From assembly GCF_016086655.4 (NCBI RefSeq), contig NC_052136.2:52196492-52260491 (forward strand): 64,000 nucleotides of DNA. The letters run 5' to 3'. The position numbers and the translations under genes were made by a program. Every line of letters starts with the position of its first letter. Within the stretch, counting starts at the first letter, position 1. The notes below the pieces were generated by a model. That model saw only the letters and a list, made by a program, of their open reading frames with translations, did not search any database and was not told the DNA's origin. The stretch comes from Lepeophtheirus salmonis (lineage: Eukaryota; Arthropoda; Copepoda; Siphonostomatoida; Caligidae). This document shows, in pieces, positions 12,613 to 23,628 of the stretch.

Positions 12613-14850
12613 ATATATTCGTAGTTTTCAAGTTAAAATCTTCATGTATACTAAATTTTATCGAATTTTGAGTTGTCGAGTAAAAAACCTAGAATGTGAC
12701 CTTATTCTTTGGCTATGTACATTTTTTTTTATTTTCATCAATGAGTAAACTAACTAAGCAAACAAAAATAGAATAAAATATATTGCTTAAATATAGGTAG
12801 ATATGAATGATGGTTTGATATTGATATTATTTTTTCATAAATATTTGGATATACAAGTAAAGTATATGATGCACTTTATAAAAAAAGCAATCGCTTATCT
12901 ATTGCTATACAAATTATATACATACAATCTAGTTATTGGAGGTAGGTAGATATAAAACATAATTCATGCATTTCTAATGAAGCGTTTTATAATAATCCAT
13001 CAAAATTGAAATATTTATGCCCTGATTGATTGTAATAAAGCATTTGTTTTATCTTTTAGTAGTTCTAATCAAAAAATTAATGAGGTATAGAACATTTGAA
13101 TTCTCCGAAGGTAAAAATGAAAAGTTATAAAAATTACTTTAAGAAGACCCAATAATTTGTCAACTAGAACAGTAAATCATAAATGTTTAAGATAACTCGA
13201 TAATTGATATTCCAATTAAGATATTTGGAATGTTCGTATATTAAAAATAAAAATAATGTTTAAGTCATTTTTTTCCTCGCAGAATGTCCCCTTTGATTTA
13301 ATATTTAATTTGTAAAACGTCGTTTAAAACTGAATATTATGGTTTTATAGCTTTGTAAACATATATTTTAAAAAAAAATTATTTCTAACGATATATTATC
13401 AATTTCGAAAAATTAAGATGTAGACATTCTTTTTTAATAGTAAATAATTCCTTAACCGAGATTTTAAAGCCTAACAGTAATTGTATTGTTCGGTAGGTTG
13501 ACGTTTTGGACTATAAGCAGACTGTGTGTTACAAAATTCGATTTATATATATTATTAAGCCCCATGTTTTTGCACAATTTTAAATCCAACTTATATTACT
13601 ATAAGTTGGATTTATAATACTAAAAATCTCACATCTAACCATTACTTTTATTCAATAAAATCTATAAGTAGGCACTATTTTATTATATTAAACTACGCTG
13701 AGTTTTTCTGCCACAAAAAAAATCACTACTTATTCCATCGTGGGGTACCTTCACCCTGATGAAAATATATCTCAAGAAAATTTCACTGAATGACAAATCG
13801 TTTGAGAGTATTATCACTGCATTACTTTTCTTAAATCTTTTGAATTTCAACTTTCTCTTTCCAAAAATGATTAAAAATGTATTAAAAAGAGATAAACTTT
13901 GAAGTGTAGTCAAAATTTTAAACTGCCCCCCACAGATTTTGTAATCTATTTTTCATTACGACGTAACATAACATACCACTTTTTTGGACAGTTATTCTTT
14001 GCTCATGTGCTGGAAACGCAGTTCTTCTCATCAAAGATTGCATAATTGATGGATCATTTTATCACTATGAGATAAATTTTAGCAAATAAGTGGTCAATTT
14101 ATCATAGAATATATATCAATAGACCATTATTGATCTGAAATAATGATTGAACTTTCAAAAATCATAGGTCTTGAGTACAAAAGATAAGGATAAACAATAT
14201 TAGAAAATGATAGCACGTGTTTGAAAAAATAATGAGTTTGGGTCCTTTGGACTTGAAGAAGCTTCATACAATCCTTGATTGGAGTTCGAATCTGGAGCGA
14301 GGAGTAAACCAAAAATATTTCAGGAATCCATATAATATCATGATACCAGATGCAATACATTATTTTCAATGACAGAGTTGGAAGAATGGATAACGAATAA
14401 GAATCTCTAAATTTGTTTTCCCAGCTAATGAGAGGGGTTTCTCTTTTCTAAAGTATTTATCAATTATAAAATTTATGGAGTAAATGTCAAAGTGTTAGTT
14501 ATTGCTTATTTGTTATGTTAATGACTAAATTGTATACAGAAAAACACATTGTAAATAATAGGTATATATTATTTAGTTTGCTCAGGGCCTATAAGAATAT
14601 GCCCTCTATGAATATTCCAGTTAATTTTATTATAGTTGAGAATCGATGCAATGTAATTATTTTATGCGATTTAGCTGAATGATTATCAAAATTTTATTAT
14701 TTCTCAATTACTTCTGATAAGTTAGTTCAAAGTCAGATTTTACCTATGTTTAATATAAAGAGTGTGCAAGCTCTTAGTAAAAGACACAGAGCCCTTCTTG
14801 GAAATCTCGCCAGAGTGACAACACAATAATTACTGGAACTCGGGGACTGA
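12613..14850. other. No recognisable gene
   Basis: AT-rich sequence with one clear hairpin (13581-13614). Around 14207-14390 a slightly GC-richer patch contains a forward coding-like piece (LGPLDLKKLHTILDW), but I cannot assign it to a family. Confidence 0.5.
13581..13614. repeat. Hairpin with perfect 15-bp arms
   Basis: TAAATCCAACTTATA (13581-13595) and TATAAGTTGGATTTA (13600-13614) are perfect inverted copies around a 4-base loop (TTAC). There is no flanking gene. It may be a remnant of a palindromic repeat. Confidence 0.65.
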
Positions 14851-15305
14851 GTGAGACGTTCGTTTGAAAAGTTAAGAGGGAATCTGACGACTCTAAATGT
14901 GTTTTTGAGACAACAGCAATGCTGGATGAGGTCAAAGGTTGAATTGGTGTTATGCCTCATCATTCTTTCCCCCAAAATCCTCAGGGTCTACATTGATACC
15001 TACTTGGGCGTTTTAGATACCAAGGTAAAGCCTTGGATCGACATGTTCGCCAATGGGAGTACTTACACATCGAAGTAGGACTCTGTTCCCTGGCACACCT
15101 CGAAAAAAACATAAATGGATCCAAGACAATTATCAGGATCAAACCACACACCAAACAAACCTATCCTAACTATCAAAGACGAACTTATCAGTCAGCTCAA
15201 AAGTTTTTCTAGGATTTTACATGAGACTAAGTTCCGAAGATCTGCCTGCGTTTTCGACATCATGTAGACACTGTAATTGAGGCAGGAGGTGATTTTATTA
15301 AATAA
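14851..15305 (+). pseudogene. mariner (maT-like) transposase remnant
   Basis: The forward frame shows the middle of a mariner-family transposase: SPKILRVYIDTYLGVLDTK followed by VKPWIDMFANGSTYTSK, matching the segment before the second catalytic aspartate. The next block reads DSVPWHTSKKT after a stop, which corresponds to Q-D-S-A-P-x-H-x-x-K-K-T, so the D is present but the preceding Q codon is a stop. The C-terminus, in another frame, reads RFRHHVDTVIEAGGDFIK and then a stop at 15303-15305. The block with the third aspartate (N-S-P-D-L-N-P-L-D) cannot be read. The N-terminal DNA-binding region before 14851 is not recognisable. No terminal inverted repeats were found. Confidence 0.7.
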
Positions 15306-18300
15306 AAATCTATCAAGCTTCCAAAATCTGATTTTATTAATATAATAATTTTTGGAGCGAAAGTTGCAGTTGGAAAAAATACATTTTCATAGGACAAATA
15401 GCTTGCTAACCCTGTATGTGCTCATAGTTTCCTTCTTAGGTTTTTTGTTTTATTCTAGGAAAATCAGAAAAATGCTTGATAGAATAAGTTTACCTCTATT
15501 TCTCATAGTCTATATAAGATAATAGCACAGAACTATAACATCATAATTTATGTATTACTAATAACTTCTTATAAATTTTACTCATAAACAGAATGGGTTT
15601 TACTCCTGATTTATGACACTACATTAAAGGAACTATCATAATTTTAATACGTCATACAAAAAAGAAATCCAGAGAAACTGCAAAAATGTTTAAAAACTAT
15701 ACTGATTTGGTCAAAATTATCATGAAATGTATTACCTATTTAAAATGATTAAATGTGAAATTTGTTTGTCCAAAATAATTCATTACTACAATGAAAACAA
15801 AAAAATAGACATGTTTTAAAATTTGAAAAAACATGATGTTTTTCTTTTGTTTTTCACATTCTATCAAAGCAAAATAATTTAAAGTGGAATGATTTTGCTT
15901 TCATGTGTGTATATTCTAAAGCACATTATGTATTTATATTGTTTTGTTTTTTCGCAAAAACATTTATTTTTTACAACACAACTTTTTTAAGACATATCAA
16001 CGTGTTGTTTTTTTACTTCTTGAAAGAAAGGCAAAACAAATATTTTATTATTTTTCAGTATTCTAAATTACATTTAGTTATATAGCTATATTAAGTTCTC
16101 AGGAAATTTATCAATGTTTCATCAACATTTTATTCCTATACAAGCAACTGTTGTTTGATCATTTTACTTTTTTTTTAAATATGCTTATAATTCTGCAATG
16201 TTCATTTTTTCAAAGAGATAAAAAATAAATTGATAAGATATGACCAGTGGCAGTTTTAGAAAGGGACATTGCAGGCATTAACTCTAAATCCCATGCTGGA
16301 TAACAAAATAGGCGTTATTTTCAGTGTAGATTTTTAAAATCTTTTGATTCCTAAAAAAACAAGAAAAGTTTTTACTATATACATCATAAATGTATATGTG
16401 TAAGGAGAAAGTGTCACAAGAAATGTAAAGTCTAAATTTTTGATTTTTGTACATCTTGAATCTATATCCTGTGTTATTTACTAAATTTAGACGAGTGAGG
16501 ATAGTTTTATGTAGAAAATCAACCTTATAGGACTGGTCACTAATATATTCAATTACTTTAACGTCTTGTAGACTTATTTAACTGTTTTTAGTCATCAAAT
16601 ATAATAGTGATTTACAAACTGCAATTACAAGGGGAGTGAATAGTTGTGCAAATTCATTTAAGGAATAACTTACATATAAATGTTTACTACTTTTTGTCAA
16701 AAAAAAACAACTAATTTCTAATTATTGTTGAAGTGGTCATCATGTTTACTTACGATAAATGAAACTGATACTTTTAGTACTGTTCATAGATAAACCATAA
16801 TTCCAAAAAAGTTAATTTTAACGTACACATATGTACATGTGGGAAGTGATGGGTTCATTCTTCGTAAATGAACTGGAATTATTTAGTGTCCCATTTGTTA
16901 TAACACATTTTATTGCGTGTATTTTTTTTCTTTTGAAATGCCCTGTCAATGTAATCACAATTTGGATGTTGTTGTAATTATGTCTATTTTTAATAACAAT
17001 TAATTTTTGCATTTACGAGTCAAGGTATTGGAAATTTATAGTGAAAATTACTTTTAATACAAACTTTGAAAAAAAAGAAATGTTATTCTTCAACTGTAAT
17101 AATAACAAATTTTATCTAATGAAGATTCCAAACTAATTTTTTTTTAATTATTTTTTCTTCAAAATTCTATCGCAATTATATTTGCGAATAAAAAATATAA
17201 AATAATTGATAAAATGTTAATATTACAAATAATGTAATATATTAGTGAATTTTAATTATATGACAAAACACAAAATAAGGGAAAATAAAGGCACAGTTTT
17301 ATATGGCGTTTCATCAAAAAATTATTCCAAGATAGTCAAAAAATATACATTCCACGTTGAAGTCCCAATGTTCTTATGGGTACAAAGCTAGCTAATAGTA
17401 TAACAATTTGAAGGCAAGATCTGACGAAAAAAACGATATCTAGCTCTGAGAGATATGCTGTTTTTTGCTTAAAAATCCCCAACTTGGTAGATAGCTACTG
17501 GAATTATGTCCTTGATTTAATTACATTTCGTATATTTAATTCAATTTAATATTATTTCTAGGTTGAAGTCTGGCAGAATATATTTTTTTGAAGAGAAATT
17601 AACGGTATAAATGAAACAGGTAAACACCAGTGTTATATAATGCTTGTTTTTGAACTAGGTACTGGTTTTTGATACTTTTATTTTTAAAAGTTCTTGGTTT
17701 GGTGGTCAAATTTTAAATTACAATGTTTATTTATATGTTCAGTAACACTATACATATATGATTTTTATTGTTTTAAAGCTATCTGTACATATATCAAGAA
17801 TATGAATAAAAAACTTTAAAAAAAAAGACTCACACTTTTAACTCCAAAACAAATACTAAGTCTTACTTATCATCCTTCACATGCTAGTGATTACTTTATG
17901 CTTGTATGTTCTCTCTTCAAGAATACAAGAATAGTGGTAACAACTTTTGGAAAATAAAAACAATGTCTTTAGATTCCAACTACCCTCTTCCATTATCATA
18001 TACATTTTTTTTTAATTATTATACGCGCAGTAAATTATCTGGTTAATGATGATTCACCTATATATATTTTTTTACAGTTTGTTATATTTTAGAGTTCACA
18101 TGTTACCCTGAGTTGACAAATTGCATAAGTTACAAAAGAAAGTTCACAAACAAAATAATGCACAAATAAGTACATTTATTCGGAAAAAAAAGTTATACAT
18201 ATATTTATATTCTTATAATTATCATTAACCTCTACTTACATATATCTATGTACATAGGTATATCTATGTACAATATGCATATAGGCATATATCCTTAAAA

Positions 18301-18750
18301 CCACAATTTATTCAAGTATTTGTATTTTAATATTTCATGCACTTATTAAAATTAAAAAAGGCTAAATTTCTTTAATGTTCTTCACTCCAGGAAAATGCCT
18401 CGCGACATTCATCTTTCTATATGTATATACACTTACATTATTATTTATATAGTATGTGGATTGAACATATTTAAACATTATTATGACAGAAAATAAAAGT
18501 AATTAAGCTTTAATATGTTTGTTCCTATTAAATATATTTTTACAAAAAAAAAATATTGATTAAGATTGCTCATAATATCATCAGTTACAAAAAATAAATA
18601 TATTAACAAAAAAATTAATCTGGTCACATATCGTAATCAATGTTAAACAAATGAAATTCCATGCCTAAATAAATTTTTTTAAATGTCAAAATGCGAAAAA
18701 TAATGAACAGATGTTCAGAATGGTCGATGGATAGCTGAAGTAGAGGGTTA
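15306..18750. other. AT-rich non-coding stretch
   Basis: No gene, RNA or transposon protein recognised. Near 18241-18272 the 14-mer TATATCTATGTACA occurs twice with an 18-base period, a trivial tandem duplication. The rest is AT-rich background. Confidence 0.55.
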
Positions 18751-20090
18751 TTTTTTTTTTTTTTTGGCCAATAGGGTATTCAATTTTTTTTACAATTTTC
18801 TAATACTGATTGTATTTATAAAAGACTGTAGCAAGTAAAATATATAACAAAAACTTTTTTTATCAAGTTTGGTAATCATGTACTACAATGCTGATTTACC
18901 TTTCAATCACCAAAAACCATCGATAGCTACATGAAATTAAAATAATAATTAACAAATAATACTATTTAAAGTCCTAAAATACAATCTTAATATAGATAAA
19001 ATGCCACCAATGGCATCACCTCTTGTAGTACGCAATTTGTCTATTATATACTGCGCCTTTTCATTTATTGCGTCGATTTTTCCGTCGTTTATTATCGATA
19101 GAATCATTTTTCGAAAAATTGGAGGCCAAATCCCTCTTCAATAATGATTTGTACGCCAGTGTTGATTTCTGTCAATCTGCTGCATTCTCGCAAGATGTGG
19201 TCGGTTGTTTCTCTTGTTAAATCGTAGAAAACACAATCTGCTCGCCTTTCTTTGTAGCATTTCCTGCCTGTTTCAAGAGTTTTAAGAAAGTACTATATCC
19301 TTAAGCCATTTCTCAGGAGCAGTTAAATATTAAATTTTAATATTTTTTATGCTTTGCTGAGGAGTTTTTGGGATTTTACAACGGCTTAAATAAGCAACGG
19401 AAGGAGTAAGTACAGATTGTATTAGAAATTTTTTAGGTACTAGGGGAAAAAAAGTACTGGTCTTGAGTTTAAAAGGAAGCATTGGTCAATGTAATGGTAA
19501 AAAATGTCCCAAGACTGACCAATAGAAGGAAAAATCCATCTGATTTAAAAGAGGATTTGACTCTTTTAAATCTGTGGCTACTTCAAATGTAAAATATCCA
19601 GTAAAATTGTAGCTAATACCATTTTTTAGATGCATTTCCCCTAGCAAGGTGATATCAAGTTTATTGATTACTTCCCAAGACCCATCACAAAATACTTTCA
19701 GTCTACCCGAAAACCCGACAGTTTATCGAACACTTTGGATAGGCTTAATATGGGCGGTCAGTGTATGATAATCCTTGTTAACAAGAACGTGGTTTAATTG
19801 GGAGCTCCAAAGGTGTTGTATGTCCCACAATTTCTTGATCAAGTATGGGTTGAGGCATAATCAAAAATTAGCAAATGATGGCACGTTTAGGCCACCATAT
19901 TTTATTAGATTATGTATGTCTTTAATATTTGAAGAAAAGAATCAGCAATTACATTAATCTCAGAAGCTATATTTGGAAAGGTGTTATTTGCAACAAGTGG
20001 GTTGTTTTGGTCCCAATGTGCGTGTTAATTTACTCATAAATTTAGGTAAGAGAAGTTGCTTAAATATAGTTTTCAGATGTCATTCAACTG
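18751..20090 (-). pseudogene. LINE (L1/Tx1-type) ORF2 3' end with poly(A)
   Basis: Read on the minus strand, this is the downstream end of a LINE ORF2. A coding-like piece (NPLVANNTFPNIASEIN, near 19985-19935) leads to GGLNVPSF, the G-G-L-x-x-P block that follows the reverse transcriptase domain in L1-type LINEs. It then gives WSSQLNHVLVNKDYHTL and DGSWEVINKLDITLLGE. The end is a zinc-finger-like tail, CVFYDLTRETTDHILREC, of the zf-RVT type (C-x2-C, H, C); the second cysteine is Y here. A run of 15 T at 18751-18765 is the poly(A) tail on this strand, so 18766 to about 19000 is 3' UTR. Several frameshifts and stops are present, and no endonuclease or catalytic RT motif is included. It is a 5'-truncated copy. 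Confidence 0.7.
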
Positions 20091-20109
20091 GATTTTTGTA
20101 AGAGTCCTA

Positions 20110-20840
20110 TTGACTCGTTAGTCACACCAGACATTATTTTGTTTTATCAAATCTTATTCTTGGAAAAACAAATACAGGAGGTAGACAAGTCTTACTTGCA
20201 CTTACAATACCAACCACATTAAGAAGTTCGCCCCTTTTCTCGCGGCACAACTTGTCCAAATTGATGGTATATTTTTGCGGTCATGAGTTTTAGCATATTT
20301 GGAGTTAATTTGATTGTAGTTTTATCAAGTTTATAGATTCTGGGACTTCTGAAATTATCATTTTGAAGAACACTTATGTATATGTCAAAATAATTAGTGA
20401 CAGTAATTTTATTAAATAGTGAAATACGAACCAATGATGCAAATTAGAGTTGTCAATCCACAAAACATTATAGATGTAGTCTTTAAATATTGGCAAAATG
20501 GGGTTTCTATTTTATCGTTAAAGACAGTTTGTTGAGTTCTAGGAGGAATAAACTTGTTTTTGCCAATTATAAGGAATGTTTAATTGCTCACAATAATAAA
20601 GTAGTTTGAATAACGTATACAATTTTGAATCTTTACGAATAATCATTCCTTTGGCATGCTCCTGAAATGCCTTTTGAAGGTACTCTAAGGAATATTTTTG
20701 GAACTTTTTTTGAATAAATCTTTGGCCTTTAATAAACTTGCTGCCTATTGTAAAATAAAAAAAACATAAAAGTACCTTCATATTATCATTTTCATTTGAC
20801 GAGAGTGAAAACATACAAGTGAGTTTGAACTTGAACACTT
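20110..20840 (-). pseudogene. pogo/CENP-B-like transposase, N-terminal half
   Basis: The minus-strand frame from 20840 begins with a helix-turn-helix of the psq type: FQKYSLEYLQKAFQEHAKG followed by KDSKLYTL, the arrangement at the N-terminus of pogo/Tigger-type proteins. After stops, a second open stretch (20434-20219) contains PRIYKLDKTTIK, equivalent to the Y-N-x-D-E-T block carrying the first catalytic aspartate of the DDE_1 domain. It continues to IVSASKTCLPPVFVFPRIRF, matching the conserved I-S-A-x-G-x-x-x-P-P-x-F-V-F-P-R block. The frame then decays (SSWMTSEN-like, with W as a stop), and the second and third catalytic residues are missing. The relic stops where the LINE fragment begins, on the same strand. 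Family assignment is by motif. Confidence 0.65.
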
Positions 20841-21799
20841 GTGTTCAAAATTACCTACAACAGTGATTTTTAAATTATAAATTTAAGCATAAAAATATGT
20901 TAAAAATACTGACAACTTTTTTAAGCCATTAAAAATTGTTAATATAGTAAAAATAATTTTATAACCTATATCCCAGGAATGAAATTAAAAACTGATTAGA
21001 TATATCTCCTAACATCTGACTAGAAAATATAAGAAAAGTATCATCAAACTTTCATGTCCTCTAAATCATTGCACGCACATCCCTTAGCAAATTCCTTGGA
21101 CAAGATTGAACTTGATCAAACCAATTTAAGCGTGATAGTTTGCAAAAAAAAATGAGTTTAACGTTTTCGTGCTGCCGTTCGAATTCATCCGGTCCTCTTA
21201 TATAACGAACATATTATATTTTTAATTAATATTTTTATTTGTTTTATTATAAAACAGAATCACTAAAAAATCCTAAATGAAGTCAAAAGGGATCCATTTT
21301 ACCTTCTTTAAGAACCAACAAGTGGGACAGGACTAGACCACGGTCCTCGGTCTTACATAAGGATCGACACAATCCACAACCTTTTGACCCACAGACAGGA
21401 CTTTTCTTTGGTCCTCCTCAATGATCACCCTTTGTCATATTAGCCATAGAATTTATTTACTCAACTCTGCAAAAACTAACTTCGTAAGCCTCTCTCAGCT
21501 ATTAGGTATAGTATCACACTTTTGCTTACCTCCTACGTAAATCCAAACTTTATTGATATTGTATTGAGTTTTTAGGAAGGGTACTCATTATATTTTTAGT
21601 AACTAATCAGTTTCAAAATTTTGGGCAAATAAAGTCTTACATTGCACAAGTTCGAACCTCCATTTTGGAGTAGTAAAACTGAAAGTACCAAAGTAACAAA
21701 GGTTTTTATGACCATATTTTTGTTTATTTATTAAAACTTGGTTGTTATCTTCGCCTTTGTTTATGTATGTAAATGCTATGTATATTGTGTTGGTGTGTT
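20841..21799. other. No recognisable gene; old repeat-like patch
   Basis: From about 21290 to 21550 the DNA is less AT-rich and contains phrases such as GGACAGGACTAGACCACGG that look like a degenerate dispersed repeat. I cannot name it. The rest is AT-rich background. Confidence 0.4.
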
Positions 21800-22221
21800 T
21801 TAATATTTCTCACGAAGGACATTGTCGTCGTTTAAAAACTTTTCTATACCTTTGGGATCGTTAGTTTTTACTCATTCACATTTTTTTTTTCAAATAAGAT
21901 TTCCATCCCTTGGACTTCGAAATTTTGGAACGTTAGTGGCCGGAGTTGATACGAGGGATCCTTTGTGTTTCTTTGTCTTTCTCTCTACGGTTATCTTCTT
22001 CTATAAAAAGCGTATGTGTTATTCTTCCTCCCACATTCTTTCTTTTCAAATATTTTGTCTAAAATTCTTAGAATTTATCTGGAGAAACGCCGTATCTTGA
22101 CTATTAAGTGAGAAGTTTAGAATTTGGCGTGCCTTCGGTTCGAGACTCGCTATTCAATTTGTTTTCCTTTTCTCTCTCTTATTCATTTAAGGTTTGATAA
22201 TACACAACTGATACAACTAAC

Positions 22222-23628
22222 TATGGACCTTGACCCAAATGACCGTCCTCCTGATAATGCATCAATATCAAAAAAATCGAAATGTCATACGCTAGAGCTC
22301 TGACTAGTAGAGACAAAAATATTAACGAAGCAGTAAGAAATATTAATCTAGAATCGACTTTTAGATGGGATATATTTGTTATAACCATAGCAGATGATGA
22401 GAATGATCGTGTGTCTAATAACATACATTTGAAACCGTATGAAGTATTCAATGTTGTACTTCATTTTAGATTCACGGAAGATAAAATTGCCGGCGCACAA
22501 TGCGTTATGGTTTTGTTTATGCTTTGTTCTATACCAAATTTAAATCTAATGTTCATCTTCACATAGAGAAACTGAAAAGATGCTATGATACTTAAGCTTA
22601 AGGTCCAAATGGCCAAATGAAAACTGTTTGTATGAAAATAAAATAGATCGAAAATATTAAACTGGATAATAGAAAGAAATTTATAATCAATTCTGTTAAT
22701 ACTTTTAAGAGGCTTGATGAAAATGAACTGACTAATTGGATTAAAAAGTTTTGCCGATGTTTTTTGTTGTTACCCAGAACCCAATCCTGAAGATTGCGAT
22801 GCCGAAAAGAAATTCCCTAACTATAAAGCGGTGGGGCACATATGTAACTATATCTTTGAGGTTACCGGTGATCCATTGAGTCTACTAAAGATTTTAGCGG
22901 TTGAGGACCATCTCGTTAATCTGAGATTTAGTCGAGTTCGTCAGCAATGGTAAAAAAGTTTTTTATTCCTTCATTCAAGATTTAATTGTACGGTAAAAAG
23001 ACTTCATATTGTTTAATACAGAATAGCTCTTCTCAAGAAAATTGCAAAAATACGGGAAAATAAATCTTTTGATCCATAAATATTAGTGAATCAAGTAATA
23101 CATATCCTAAGCAACAAACCATACCTACTAAATTGGTGAAAGACCAATGCGAAAATAATGCACACCCATGAAAAAGATGCTCACTCTGAAAGAGTATCAT
23201 GAGTAAGTAATGTTCCACCAGACAACCTATCATCCCAAACTGAAAGTAACTCTGAAGTAAATTCAGCAGCAAAGGATAAAGTAGATACCGTAGCAACTGA
23301 TGAGGTTAACAGATCATGCATATATGACGAACCCCCAAACCTACACAACTAAAGCAGAACAAACAATGAACATATAGTCACTGGACTCGAAACTTCCACT
23401 CCCAGCAATGCACATCAGAAGCGTATGCCTATTACTAAGGCTAGTACAGGACAATCTGAAAGACATCTGAGAAGACTCTCAGAAACCCCAAGAAACTCTC
23501 TTTGTACCCTAACAAAAAAGAATTTATTGCCAGCTAGATCTAGATCAGGATCTAACTCAAAGAGAGCCAAGTATCTTGTTCACGATCGTCTCCGTGTGTA
23601 TCTGCGTCAAAAAAAACATAAAAAAAGA
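22222..23628 (+). pseudogene. LINE ORF1 (gag-like), interrupted
   Basis: An ATG at 22222 opens a short frame (MDLDPNDRPPDNASISKKS), and a frameshift moves into SYARALTSRDKNINEAV and then STFRWDIFVITIADDEN. Later pieces (CYPEPNPEDCDAEKKFPNY to VRQQW, ending at 22953) and a serine- and arginine-rich tail (RHLRRLSETPRNSL, SRSGSNSKRAKYL, near 23460-23580) lead directly into the ORF2 start. A basic, serine-rich C-terminus next to the endonuclease ORF is typical of ORF1 nucleic-acid-binding proteins of L1/Tx1-type LINEs. I cannot identify a zinc knuckle or RRM. At least four stops or frameshifts are present. The role in RNA packaging is inferred from position. Confidence 0.5.
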
